Source: Rhizopus arrhizus (lineage: Eukaryota; Mucoromycota; Mucoromycetes; Mucorales; Rhizopodaceae). Taken from it: a stretch of DNA of 64,000 bases. The stretch lies in assembly GCA_024220505.1 (NCBI GenBank), contig JAKZZE010000011.1:930001-994000 (forward strand), given 5' to 3'. A program made the translations under genes and the position numbers. Shown piece by piece: positions 12,702-24,287 of the stretch. Under the pieces are notes generated by a model. The model ran no database searches. It was not told where the DNA came from and was given only the letters and a program-made list of their open reading frames with translations. Every line of letters starts with the position of its first letter. Positions within the stretch are counted from its first letter, which is position 1.

Positions 12702-13626
12702 ATGAATCACCTTAGATTACTCAATAGATCTTTGACTACTGCTCGACCTAGTCTCACAGGTAATCCTTTTTTTTGATTCTTTATCTGATCTATAACACCC
12801 TATATTATAGCCTCTCGTTTCATCGCAGCACCTGTTGCAAGTCAATTGGCACAATTCAGCTCTTCTCGCATTGCTCAACATGCCTCTCCTGTTAAAGACA
12901 ACAGCCACCAAATTTCTGGAAAGCCTCCAGGTGTTCTTGATGTGGCCGCTCAACATTTGTTGTTGACAGAATTGATGCGTGGTATGTGGGTCGTTCTCGA
13001 GAACTTCTTCCGTCCTCCTTACACCATTTTCTATCCATTCGAAAAGGGTCCTCTTTCTTCTCGCTTCCGTGGAGAACATGCTCTTCGTCGTTATCAATCA
13101 GGTGAGTTGAAAGAAGAGGGAGAATGTGCAAAACTGACAGAAATGTACTTAGGTGAAGAACGTTGTATTGCTTGCAAGTTATGTGAAGCTATTTGTCCTG
13201 CTCAAGCTATTACTATTGAAGCTGAACCTAGAGAAGATGGTTCTCGTCGTACCACACGTTATGATATCGATATGACCAAGTGCATGTAGGTTTACAGATA
13301 CGATCTCTATAAAATGTATACTCAATCTTTACTCTCAGCTACTGTGGTTTCTGTCAAGAAGCTTGTCCTGGTAAGTGGATAGGAATTGCTTGGTAGGAAT
13401 AATTGACTAAAAGGATATACTCATAGTTGATGCTATTGTTGAAACACCCAATTACGAATACATTACTGAAACCCACGAAGAGCTTCTTTACAACAAAGAA
13501 AAGCTTTTAGCCAACGGTGACAAATGGGAAGTTGAACTTGCCAGGTAAGACAAAGAGGATAAAATAAACAAATACTGATCTATTTTTTTCTGCAGAAACT
13601 TGCAAGCCGAACATCCTTATCGTTAA
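12702..13626 (+). CDS. NDUFS8: NADH:ubiquinone oxidoreductase 23 kDa subunit (TYKY, two 4Fe-4S clusters)
   Basis: Six exons (12702-12759, 12811-13101, 13153-13285, 13339-13370, 13427-13544, 13596-13626) join to 220 residues, the expected size. The N-terminus [20 protein letters not shown] is a mitochondrial presequence. The mature part has [39 protein letters not shown], and two ferredoxin motifs, [12 protein letters not shown] and [12 protein letters not shown], which hold clusters N6a and N6b in the peripheral arm of complex I. The end, [18 protein letters not shown] then HPYR, is typical. The intron 13102-13152 is 51 bases, in frame and without stops. Skipping it restores the family spacing ([14 protein letters not shown]), so it is treated as an intron. 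The gene ends 40 bases from the convergent mL57-like gene. Confidence 0.96.
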
Positions 13627-13666
13627 ATTATTTAAACAATAAAAAAAAGTTTGTGTGTGGATTTTA

Positions 13667-14213
13667 TTAAACAAAAATGTTTTTCTTTACAAATTCTTTT
13701 GCTGCATTTAATCCTCGTTCGTGATAGACTGCACCCACCAAGGCCTGTACGGCTTGACTCTTGACAGAAGGAGAAATTTGACCTCCTGGCAAAGTGCACT
13801 GCACGTTTGATTCCAGACCTAAAGCATCAAATCTAGCCCCCAAGTGTTGAGGTTCAAGTGTTTGCTTGATGATCGTCTTTAATTCTTCTGCACTTTTAGC
13901 CTTATTCAAGTCAACAGCAAAATATTCGATAGAACGACGACCTAAATATTGAAGACGCTCATTGTTGGGAACTTTTCCGTGTTTGAATGATTTATGTGTC
14001 AATGCTTGGGATAAAGTGCTAGGTGATAATTGTAATTGCTCTGCGACTGATTGAATATTAGATGTCTTTTCAATGAATAATGAACGGCTGGTGTAAAGTG
14101 AACGACGACTGCAGCATTGTGCTTTTTATATTTCATTAGCTTATGCTAAAGCATTAGGATGGCATCTTTTTTTTTTTTCTTTTACCTGTCATTATGCGAA
14201 TATTTTGCAACAT
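13667..14213 (-). CDS. MRPL15: RNase III-like mitochondrial ribosomal protein (mL57/MRPL15-like)
   Basis: Two minus-strand exons (14213-14186 and 14121-13667) join to 160 residues. The predicted N-terminus MLQNIRIMTAQCCSRRSLYT is basic and could be a mitochondrial presequence. The body has the RNase III fold: LSQALTHKSFKHGKVPNNER, LQYLGRRSIEYF, and the second helix block SVKSQAVQALVGAVYHERGL. In the first motif the catalytic acids of active RNase III (the ERLEFLGD type) are replaced (ERLQYLGRR), so the protein should be non-catalytic, as in the structural mitoribosomal proteins mL44 and mL57. No double-stranded RNA-binding domain follows, which favours mL57 over mL44. The splice acceptor at 14122 was chosen by frame. 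A nearby alternative AG would break the frame. Confidence 0.75.
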
Positions 14214-14385
14214 TTTCCAGGGTTAAGAAAAAGAAAGAATTGTTTCCAACTTTTTTTTTTTTTCGAGAATCCCCCCACCCCTCTTTTTTCTAACCAAGCA
14301 GGGGGATTGTGGCTTGTTGTTCATTCAGCTTATGAATGAACATATTTCAATCTCCGTTATTTGTATACATTTTTTTCCATACAAC

Positions 14386-16133
14386 ATGTCTGTAGCAAAG
14401 AAACCTAGATTAGAACAAGTTGCGCGTCCATTTATGCCTGTTCAACAGCATGAAGTTATTATTCCTTCTTATGCTGCTTGGTTTGATTTATCTACGATTC
14501 ATGTAAACGAAGTGCGTGGATTGCCTGAATTCTTTAACAATAAAAATAAATCCAAAACACCATCCATTTACAAAGAATACCGTGATTTCATGGTCAACAC
14601 GTATCGCCTCAACCCTCTAGAGTATTTAACAGTAACCGCCTGTAGAAGGAACATGACAGGTGATGTGTGTGCCATCATTCGTATACACGGATTTCTTGAA
14701 CAGTGGGGCCTCATTAATTATCAGGTAACCGCACAAAATATCGACGAGAATAAAAAAGTACTTACACCCTATTTGTCAAGATGGACCCAAGTGCTAAGCC
14801 TACTGCTATTGGGCCTCCATTTGCTGGTCAAATTAAAATTGTAGCGCAATTACCAAAAGGCTTGCATTTGGCCAAAGACATGCCGTCTCCAGTGGTTATC
14901 TCTTCACCCGATAACACTAGCAACATAGAAACTACTACCACTACTACTACAGACGATATATCAGATATAAAACTAGAAGAACCCCAACCTACAGAACCAA
15001 GTCGCTGTGAATTCGCTAGAGGACTTGAACATGCAGAAAGAAATCGTGATGCACCTACTACACCCGACAGTCAGAATGGTACTGCTATTTCGCTTTGTAC
15101 CAACTTGGATTTACGTGACAATATTTTTGATTTGACGAACGAACAAACAAAGCCTTGCTCTTTTTGTAACACAGCACATAAAGTAATTGAAGGATATCAA
15201 AACAAATCCGTCTTTTTATGTACCAAATGCTATGAAGCAGGCAGTTTACCTGAGGGCACAAAGAAGGAAGATTATAGGAAGGCAGTGAAAGATGAGGATG
15301 TTTGGTCAGAGCAGGAAGACCTTTTGTTACTTGAAGGATTGGAGATGTTTCCAACGGATTGGGAAAAGATTGTACAGCATGTATCCAGTAAAAGTCGGGA
15401 GGCGTGTATACTTCGTTACTTGAAACTACCTACTGCAGACCCTCGTATTGATCCTGACATCAGAAAACGCGGATTACTTGATGTGAACACGACAGATAAA
15501 GTAGATAATCCCATCATGTCAGTGGTCGCTTTCCTTGCTTCTAATGTAAAACCAGAGGTAGCATTCTCAACCATTCATGAACAAAAAGAAAAAGAGGAAG
15601 ATACGGACATGGAAGACAGAACAGAAATCGATACGCGACAATTGGTGACCAACTTGATTCACACAAAGATTTCTCTTTTTACAGCACGATTGCATCAATT
15701 TAAAGAAAAGGAAGATCTGATAGATTCAAAACGTCGAGAGATTGAAAGTGAAAAATGGAAGGTTCAAGAGGATGTGTCTCAGTTGCGTAATAAAATAGAT
15801 TCAATATATGCACGCATGTTTCGTGCTAGTCAAATGAAGCTGGCCGAACAACAACAACAACAACAACGAGAGCAAGAACAAAAAGAGCAAGAACAAAAAG
15901 AGCAAGAACAACAAGAACGAGAAGAAGTGATGGAAGAAACAATGCCAGAAGGCGTTGTTATCCGTTCATTGGAAGATCCATCATTAACAGAGGAAGAAAG
16001 AAGGATACAATATGAACTAAAAGAAAGATACCCAAGGCAATACAAATCAAAACAATTACTACTGCAGCAGCAACAACAACAACAACAGCAGCAGCAGCAG
16101 CAGCAACAGTCAAACGGTATCCTGAATGCTTAA
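14386..16133 (+). CDS. SWIRM-SANT chromatin remodelling subunit (SWI3/RSC8/SMARCC type)
   Basis: Two exons (14386-14724 and 14781-16133) join to 563 residues. A SWIRM domain covers about residues 25-113 ([54 protein letters not shown]). The conserved linker MDPSAKP follows the intron. A cysteine-rich ZZ-like segment ([14 protein letters not shown]...[10 protein letters not shown]) and a SANT domain ([28 protein letters not shown]) come next. A long helical, leucine-zipper-like region runs from about residue 380. It also holds [13 protein letters not shown] repeats and ends in a glutamine tract. This order matches SWI3 and RSC8, scaffold subunits of SWI/SNF and RSC ATP-dependent nucleosome remodellers. 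Which of the two complexes it serves is not decided. Confidence 0.93.
16040..16110 (+). repeat. CAG/CAA polyglutamine microsatellite
   Basis: The 3' end of the SWI3/RSC8-type gene contains a run of CAG and CAA codons, mostly between 16062 and 16110, encoding about 17 consecutive glutamines. Mixed CAA/CAG use suggests an old, partly stabilised repeat. Confidence 0.85.
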
Positions 16134-17283
16134 TACAAAATAAAGAATGTTACTTTTGTTTGTTGCTCTCCTTTATTGCTACTTTGCATCAAGTGATTGT
16201 TCGTTTATGAGATACGTACTATTCTTTAGTAAAAACAGTATGTGTCGAGGACTTTTTTGCGTTAAAATATACATAGTGTAATGTACCTGGGATGAGTAGT
16301 ACATGCAATGTTTTAAAAGTAGAAACGAATCAAGAAAGTGTATGAGTAAACTTTGAATTCAGATTTTTTATTCATTTTTGTGTACAAAAAAAAAAAAGAT
16401 GTATATAAGATCACTCACTGGTTCTTATGTATTGAAGTCAATTATCTCAAGAAGAAGGTGATGATAACAAGAGTGGTGAAAAGTTGAATACTTTGCCTTA
16501 AAAGCTACAAAAAAGGTAAGGTTGCAAAAGTTACTTTATAAAGTACGAATGACGAGAGTCGAGAAAAACAAAGTAGATTTATTGAGCTTTATAAAAGTAA
16601 AATGTATAGTAAATAATACAAGGATAGTGAAACAAAAGTGAACAAGAAATCTATCGGTTGTTTTCGAATCGTATCGCTCGCTGCAGTTATCAGAACGAGG
16701 GAACAATGTACAAGCACGAGTTGGACTCCTGCTAGCTTATTTTGGATAACCGCTACTTGCCAATGGATCCTGTCGTACTCAATAGACTTCATTCTCATCC
16801 TTTTATCCTTTTGAGTCCCTTTTAACATTGTACCCTTTTGTTATGAGCCTTGTGTACTTTTTTTTGTGAGGCGCTTTATAAACGGTTTGTGTTTAAAAAC
16901 AGTCAATTTTGTATTTTATTATTCCTTAAAATACCTTGTCCCTTGGATGGGGTTTCTCATCAACCATGCCAAATTGAACCAAAAGCATCCATATAACGCA
17001 CACAGGGCCACATACTTTATTTTCATTACTATAACTTTGACATAGAAGACAGTGAATGGTATGAAAGAGGGTTGAAGAGATATAAACAAGCAAGTATGAT
17101 TTCAAAGTGAAAGATCTACGTGAGACAAGTGTAGGACAGACATTAAAAGAATCAGGTACCGCATAAAGATGATTGGCCTCAGTGAGTAACACGATATTTA
17201 ATTGAAAAGAGTTTAAATAAGGCATAATTATCTTTCTCTTTTCTCTCTCTTTCTCTCTCTCTCTCTTCTTTTTATCTATTTCA
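16134..17283. other. 1.15 kb intergenic stretch, no gene seen
   Basis: This separates the SWI3-type gene from the LEA2 gene. It is AT-rich and has only short open frames without recognisable similarity. The last 50 bases (17233-17283) are a CT-rich tract directly before the LEA2 start codon, a common feature of promoters and 5' leaders in this window. Confidence 0.5.
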
Positions 17284-18159
17284 ATGTCGCATGGTTATGC
17301 TCCATACCAACAACAACAGCAACCGTATCCTAGCTATGACGCATATCCAATGTACGATATGAACAACAACAATATCAATAGTTATCCGGTGAATACTGAA
17401 AAATATGCGAGATATAATACGACACCACAAAGATCCTGCTGTGATAGAGCATGTTGTGGATGCTGTACATGCTGTCCAAGATGGTGTCGTTGGATAAGTT
17501 GTATTCTGTTTTTACTTGTCATTGCGATTGTGATTGTGATTGTTGTGTTGGGGGCCATGTTTAAAAGGCCCTCGGTGGAATTCACGGGTATTCAAGGTAC
17601 ACCCTCCCTCACGACAAGTAATGGCACAGTTTTAAATCTGGGTCTCGATCTGGGATTTTCTGTAAATAACCCAAATATTGAAAGTGTCACTTTCACATCC
17701 TTGGAAGCTCAGGTATAAACATGATTGGACTGCTGGAAAGAAAGACTGATGTTGATTTTAGGTTTATTACCATGGATTTAATAATGTTACGATTGGACAA
17801 GGCAGTTTGAATGATTTACACATCTCATCCAATGCGATCACGAACATTCAATTTCCTTTTACACTTTCGATTGACCCTAGTAATAAAGATGATACGGCCA
17901 TAGCAACTAAATTATTATCAGACTGTGGTATTGGAGGAAATCAAGAAAAGATCAATTTGGATTATAAATTAGTAGCTACCGTCAAGGTGGTTGGTATCTC
18001 AATTCATGTGCCATTCTCAAGTTCAGTTGACTTTGATTGTCCGATGAGTGTAAGTAATAAAGATATCAAACCCCACCTATTCATCTCACTGTTCTCTAGT
18101 CAACAAATCAACAACAAATACTGAGTTCAATAGCAAAACAAATCTTGGGTCATTCTTAA
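17284..18159 (+). CDS. LEA2-domain single-pass membrane protein
   Basis: Three exons (17284-17712, 17762-18049, 18100-18159) join to 258 residues. The N-terminus is disordered and rich in Q, Y, P and N. A strikingly cysteine-rich juxtamembrane cluster follows (CCDRACCGCCTCCPRWC), then one hydrophobic transmembrane segment (ISCILFLLVIAIVIVIVVLG, about residues 77-96). The outer part (VEFTGIQGTPSLTTSNG, LGFSVNNPNIESVTFTSLEA, VYYHGFNNVTIGQGSL) reads as a LEA group 2 / water-stress beta-sandwich, as in fungal vacuolar and plasma-membrane LEA2 proteins. The clustered cysteines next to the membrane are probable palmitoylation sites (inference). The final exon is small and is supported by the frame and by GT-AG sites of a 50-base intron. 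The molecular role of this family in fungi is poorly known. Confidence 0.75.
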
Positions 18160-18305
18160 TTCATTTGCATATAGCATCCCCCCGTACTTAATAACAATAT
18201 AATGGCTGGCCATCTGAGTCTGATTTGCTTTTTTTTTTTTTTTTGTAGAAATAAACTGTATTATTATTTTTTTTTTTTCACTTTATGCAACTTTTTTAAA
18301 GTACA

Positions 18306-18966
18306 ATGAATCATCTTTTAAAAGATTGTGTGTTTTGTAAGATTATAAGGTAAGATGAAATGAATAGGTTGAATAAAGTAGAATTGATAGAGTTTATGTT
18401 AGAAATGAAATTCCTTGTTTTAAATTGATTGAAACAGAGAAAAGGTATAAAATTGAATTGGGGGGATGATAAATTAAAGAATGAGATAGTTTTGCTTTTA
18501 TGGATATTGAACCTCTAAGTGAAGGACATTCGGTAAAGATGAAATGATAAAATGAATGATGACTTATTCTTTTCAATAGTTGATTATTCCTAAATGTAAA
18601 ATAAATAATAAATAGAATAGAGAAAATAATATGAAACATGATAGATCATACTGAGTTTATGCATCAATTACCTGATGAATACTTGATGGATGTATTACCA
18701 ATTGCAAAAAGGATCTCTAGTGCAGGTGAATTCAGTCAATACAATGTATTACAAGTAAAGGGTTTTATATTTCAATACATTTCTTTTATATTTAATGGAA
18801 CCAATAGAATAATGGTAAACTTGCTAATCAAGCTGTTCCTCACGTTCACTTTCACGTTATTCCTAAACCAAATCAAGAAACTGGTTTAGGTATTCGTTGG
18901 AGGGCAATGGAGACCACAAAAGAGGATATTGAAATCAAATATAAACAGATTATGCAAAAATTGTAA
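18306..18966 (+). CDS. HNT1: HIT-family nucleotide hydrolase (Hint/HNT1-like)
   Basis: Six small exons (18306-18349, 18403-18444, 18490-18532, 18580-18595, 18645-18754, 18808-18966) join to 137 residues. The pieces assemble a complete HIT protein: DCVFCKIIRNEIPCFKLIET, FAFMDIEPLSEGHSLIIPKY, HTEFMHQLPDEYL, and the catalytic histidine triad QAVPHVHFHVIPK. Hint proteins hydrolyse AMP-lysine and other adenosine phosphoramidates. The active site is the middle histidine of H-x-H-x-H. The fourth exon is only 16 bases long and encodes LIIPK, which the family requires. The N-terminal CxxC (CVFC) is the usual start of the Hint branch. Only the exons from 18645 onward form long open frames, so simple gene finders would miss the N-terminal half. 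Confidence 0.93.
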
Positions 18967-19990
18967 TGATGATGTCATTCAATCACAATAAAAAGTAAGA
19001 TGCTAGTCTACAGTCGTTGTTTAACCATAAATATCTATTTGTGTTACCAAAGGATAACAAAGTATTAATGAACCTAATTAACGGTTGATAATGACAGTGT
19101 GTCATTTCTATATAAAGTAGTGTCAAACTCTCTTGCTTTGTTATTGTATTCATCAACTAGGACCCATTCCTTGGGGGTGTCACCTCATCCTCGGGAAACA
19201 ACCAGCATGCTGCCTTCATGATTTACAAATAAGGTTCGTCCCACTCTTTCACTCTTACTCTCTTTTACTCTCTCTCTCTTTCTCCTTGAAAATAAAAAGA
19301 ATGAAATCATACGATATGATTTGATATACAAAAAAATAGACATGTTTCACTACAAGCATAAATCGGGTTACAATCCGTACTTGATTATCATAAATAAGGT
19401 TGCTTTTTAATCCAAGTACTTTTTTTTATTGATCATCCATTTTATTATAAATAAAAAAAAAAGGAGGAGAAGGAGGCAGTGGATCTCACGTTTCAAAAAA
19501 AAAGGAGTCACTGACAGACAAAGAGACAGAGAGACAGATTGGCCTTTATCCCGAAAGATAGAGTTGCAGTGGCTGAGTTTGATGTACGCACTGATTTTTA
19601 GAAAATAGAATAAATTATGTCCTGGTTTGATTGCATAAACAGGAGACATGAAACCAGCAGCTATCAATTCTATCAATCTGCTTATTATTTTATCCAATGG
19701 AATCTGGATGAAATATCGGTATTTGAAATTAAAAAAAGCATCTTACCAATCCCCCAATCAAGAACAAATCCTTCTCCCTCACTCCCCTTCCCTCTCCCCC
19801 TTTTTCTTGCCCCGAACTAAAGATCGGACACTGCGAAAAGTGGACTGACTTCTAGATCAAAATATATATTTTTGGGCTGGGGTGGGAAGAAGAGAGAGGA
19901 GGGGGGGGGGAAAGAAGGAAATTGAATATAAAAACTCTACTTTTTTTTCTTTTTGACATATTTTCTTCTTCTTCTTCTTCTTACTGTCTC
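18967..19990. other. 1 kb intergenic stretch, simple repeats only
   Basis: Nothing coding is supported. Visible features are CT-rich tracts (19250-19290, 19770-19815), A-rich runs, and a G-rich stretch at 19885-19915. A CTT microsatellite (19965-19982) ends just before the CCCH gene start at 19991. The distal half presumably holds the promoter of that gene. Confidence 0.5.
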
Positions 19991-20889
19991 ATGTCTACTT
20001 TTTCACTTTCTATTGATAACCGTAATAATTATAATTTATTTGATAATTATTTGAATAACAACAAATCAATCAAACCATTATTACCTTCTGAAAATACTTG
20101 TTTTTCTGAAGAAGAAAGTGATTCAAGTAATTCAGCAAAATCATTTAAATCGAATAATAAATATGTCATAAAAAAAGGTAAGTCAATTCATTTTTTTGGG
20201 GGGGGGGACAAAAAAAGAGAGAAAAATTTTCTATTTTTTCTTTCCGTGTAAACCAATAAGAAATTGACATTTATTTTTTTTTATTAGCCATGAAAAAAGA
20301 AGAAATGGATTCTGATAATGATTCACTGATTGAATATACAAAGAATACTAAAAAGAACAAAAAGATGATTGAAAATGAAAAGAAACAAAAGAATCTTTAT
20401 AAAACTGAACTTTGTCGTAACTGGGAAGAGACTGGTCAGTGTAGATACGGAACTAAATGTCAGTATGCTCACGGTGCACAAGATTTAAGAGAGATTGAAC
20501 GACACCCGAAATACAAGACACAGAAATGTCGTACTTTTCACAAGACTGGTTCTTGTCCTTATGGTGCTCGTTGTACCTTTAGACATTTCAGTCTTCCTGG
20601 TGATGAAGATAATAAAGAGGAACCAGTGATGTTTCCTACCGTAGCTGAAAATACGATGCAACCAAAAATATTTTTTGGTCAACATCAGTGGTCTCAAGGA
20701 TTATTGATGGGTGAACATTATACCAGACGTAATCCTCTTGGTTCTCCTTTTGATCTCGAAGATTCTTTACTTCCAACCAATGCTGAAAGTTTATTACCTC
20801 ATCAACTCTTATTTGATCTCGAACAACCTATTCCCACTCAACAAGAAGACTCTCTTTGTAAATCCTTTTTTCGTCCATGGTTAATTTAA
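19991..20889 (+). CDS. Tandem CCCH zinc-finger RNA-binding protein (TIS11/ZFP36-like)
   Basis: Two exons (19991-20177 and 20288-20889) join to 262 residues. The tandem finger region has [18 protein letters not shown] followed by TKCQYAHG, and 18 residues later [18 protein letters not shown] followed by ARCTFRH. These are two C-x8-C-x5-C-x3-H fingers, each with the YKTE/YKTQ lead-in that defines the tristetraprolin family. These proteins bind AU-rich elements in mRNA 3' ends and recruit deadenylases. Yeast relatives are CTH1 and CTH2. The N-terminal 60 residues and the C-terminal 110 residues are low-complexity. The C-terminus ends in FFRPWLI, a short hydrophobic end that could be a protein-binding motif (inference). 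The intron carries a run of nine G. Confidence 0.93.
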
Positions 20890-23199
20890 TCAACATCCCC
20901 CAAACTCCTTCTTTTTTCCCTCCCTCACTTTTGTTTATATAGCATTTTATCTCTTTTTTTGTAAAGTAATATTATGTGTAGGAGATAATATGTAAAAAAA
21001 AATATTTTATTTATTATAACAGCATCCCCCCCCCCTTTCTCTTTCTTCTTTCATTCAATGTACACTCTAAACACTTTTTTTTAATAAAAAGTTGGTCACA
21101 TTTATCAAAAACAGATTGATTTCACTTGGCTTATTAACTCACACAAATTGGTTTTAAAATCTGAGTTGAATAATTTTATGAATACAACCACTAGGACAGA
21201 TTTTAAAGCTCGTAAAATACGCTTTAGAACAAGAAGAAGAAGAAAAAAATTCACAGAGAAAAAGATCATTATTTTTGGCACGAATAATAAACCATCTCTG
21301 AAGACCAAAGATATCTTACCCCAGGGGATAACTCAAAAAACAGAAAAAAAAAACCCCCTACAGCCCAACAGTACATGGGTTTTTATTGCGTTGAGATCGT
21401 TTTGATTTCCTTGGTGTACATACTGCTATCTTGTATAAATCCATATTGAATCCTAAAGATTTCAAAAACCGGATTGGTTTTCTAAAATCAAGAGAACTGC
21501 ACTGCAATTTGATATCTCGAAAAGATCAAGCCGATTCTGTCAAACTTGTCTTTTGCTTTCTCCTATCATGTTTTGAAGTCGAAAAGATAGAAACACAAAA
21601 GAAAGGGGGTTGGTTGGTAAAGAATAAAGATTTTTATACAAAAAAGGGCAATTCAGAGCAAGCTTTCGATTTTAGCTTTACTTATTTACAGCAGTGATAT
21701 TCATCTTGAAAGCTTTCCTGGCATGAACCTGTCACAAACATCATCAAACGTGTCAAGTTTGGGTTAAAAGTGGTCACATGCTTGTGGAAAGTTGGTACTT
21801 TTGGGGTCAAGAGAAAAGATGTTTGACTTTGCACATCTTGTATTGAATCATTTGAGCGCTTCCTACTTTGATCGTGTCACTATCCAAGGCAGTTTTCAAG
21901 AAACCATCAAAGGACGTTTTTAGTTTTTCCTGACTCACTTGCCTAGATCAGACCATTTACCTTTGATCCCTCAGCAACTTTTCTTGTACCAGCATCGTAT
22001 TCGTCCTTGTGACCCCCGACAATTACACATTCTACATCTGATTTAAATCCTAGTACACAGCCCCTACCATGCATTCCTTGCTTGACTAGTAAAATGACAG
22101 AATCATGCCTTCCCCACTGCAGCAAAATCGAGACGGGTTAGTTTAGGGATGATACATGATAGCTACTTGCTTTTCAGGTCAAACAAGCGATCCGCAAATG
22201 GGTAAGAAGGTCTCGAAAAGTGGATCCAGATTTTTTATCAACACCAGTGGATGAAGCTCAAGATAGACAAGAAATAGCCGCATGAAAGCAACGGTAGACA
22301 GTATCATCAGCAGGACCTTTTATCACACAAACGGCCTTATTTTAAGAGAGAGCAGATTTCGATCGGTTTTCACAATTCGATGGCTGTTGTATAAAGCATG
22401 GGTTGCGTATTCAGGGCAGGGGATCTTGGCAGTGTTCCATGTTTTTGCTTGTGATGCATACGGGGTAAACGCATGCTTCTTCATCACAGAGGATTTGGTA
22501 TGATCCATGTGGGTTCAATCAAACGCTTGATCCATACTAGAGACATCAACTGGATCGGATGTTGACAGCAGATCCAAACAATAGGCATGTGGATTGGGTC
22601 GAGAAAAAAAAAGATTTGTAATTATTTCAAAACCGTACATCATCATTTAGGCCAATAAAACTCTTTCCCTCATCCAATTTTTATCCCCCAGTAGATAAAC
22701 GAGATTCCTTGCTGATAGGGTTTTATACTAAAGAACATGATGATTCTATTCACAACACCCGATCCCTTTTCTTCAGTATCCTTGTCGCTTTTAGACTTGA
22801 TCATGGTAACCTACTGAGACAAAGACCTGGCTTCAGTGTTCTCCCCCCAAAGTAGGGTTTTCTATCATTAGTATCAACTCCTTTCATCATTCACAACAGT
22901 TTGCACATTAGGTTAAAATCCCTAGCTACTGTGTATAATAAAATGTAAGAAAACGTATCGATTCTCTTTTAAAATCTATCAAATAATTACAGTCAGTTTG
23001 CAGAAATGGATTTTTCAATTCAAAATTAGTAAAAATGATGTAGTCTGTATTGTTCATATATACAATATACATACGTTTAGGAGACTGATGCATAGTTTGT
23101 ATTTATAAAAGAGTATATAAACATGTTGTTTTATTAATAATCGCAAAGCAAACTTTACCTCTTTTTAACACATCCAACCAAACTTTTATTAAAAATGAC
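20890..23199. other. 2.3 kb decayed DNA, no gene identified
   Basis: After a T/C-rich 3' region (20900-21050, with a short poly-C run near 21026) this stretch has only broken open frames on both strands. None could be tied to a known family. On the minus strand 22125-21943 an open piece includes GFKSDVECVIVGGHKDEYDA, which looks protein-like but is isolated. Base composition is less AT-rich than in the neighbouring intergenic DNA, consistent with old transposon coding sequence. The identity is unknown. Confidence 0.3.
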
Positions 23200-24060
23200 T
23201 CATTAAGAGACTCAGAGTGATTTGAAAGTATTAGGAACCGATCTGTCGTATGAGAAGATCCCTGATCGTTTCACCCTCTTTAAATTCACTGACGGTTGAT
23301 ACTGCAAGAAATGGAACATCCAAAGACCTGATGCTATCAGCAGACGACCACCCGTTTTATCTAAAGTATACGAGTACGTCATAAGGAGAATGACCACCCT
23401 TGGATGGTTAAAATCAGCTGTTGAGCTCTTTGACTATTTCATCTGCATCTACTCAAGCTTGACTTGATCTGAACGCTTGCAAAATAGAATTCAACGTTTG
23501 ACCAAAAACAGATCTTGGTTAGCAAAGCACCGAAAAACACGCTTGAATCGGGTTTTTGCTCACAGGTACCGAGTCCTTGAAGACTGGAGAAAGAGCCACT
23601 TTTTGAACGAGTTGAAAATCAGCATTTGAGGCTCTGATAGAGTTCAATCGTATGGATGCTCGGGAACTTACTACAGCCTCATCATACATTCTAACTGTAG
23701 AGCACGAAAAAGTAGTGTGGACCTCTATGGCTACTCATCGTGTTGAGTATTTCCGCGAAAGGCATGAGGGTAGAATGACTGTGCCGGGTTATATTTATAT
23801 CCTAAAAACAGGACTTGAGGTAACGACAACTTATCACAAAGAGAGGAAGCAAAGAATCTGATGTTGCCTTGACTTTCTCTCAATCGCTTGTCCTGAACCC
23901 AAATGAGCCCATGTGGAAACACTTGAGGTCGTGATTGGTTTTATATGAGCAAGGGATGCTCATGAACTGTTAGAAAAGATCAAAGTTGAGTGGGAAACGT
24001 TTGACAAGGACATTGTTATCAATAGATGCATATTAGATTAGCTGTAACAAAGCCAAAGAT
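23200..24060 (+). pseudogene. Transposase-like relic, probably IS630/Tc1
   Basis: The plus strand reads, with stops and frameshifts, KVLGTDLSYEKIPDRFTLFK, RRPPVLSKVYEYVIRRMTTL, NRSWLAKHRKTRLNRVF and HRYRVLEDWRKSHFLNELK. A change of frame near 23880-24040 gives LNPNEPMWKHLRS, then HELLEKIKVEWETFDKDIVI. The LNP-x-E-x-x-W motif followed by a helical C-terminus is the end of the DDE domain of IS630/Tc1 transposases. The N-terminal half does not match the Tc1 copies elsewhere in this window, so it may be a different lineage, or two relics side by side. It is clearly inactive. Confidence 0.4.
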
Positions 24061-24287
24061 AAATATAATCAGAGTAGTATTTTATTCATCTAATTCAGGG
24101 ACTCACTTCCCTTTTTTAACATGACCATTGTTCGAAAGCGGTTCATACAACATGTAGTTTTTGGTGAACAGGAGGTTGCCTTATTGGTTAAAGTTTGATG
24201 TGACTGTTTTATGGTGTAAGAAACATTTTTTTTTTTTTTTACTTCATTTTCGTAAAGCTTTTTGATACGCTTATTACAACATACATT

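Noticed and set aside
13102..13152. Reading the 17 in-frame codons as coding sequence of NDUFS8
   Set aside because: The segment has good GTGAGT and TTAG splice sites, and the family has no insertion at this place.
15830..16045. Minus-strand cysteine- and serine-rich frame
   Set aside because: It is the antisense of the Q/E-rich tail of the SWI3-type gene.
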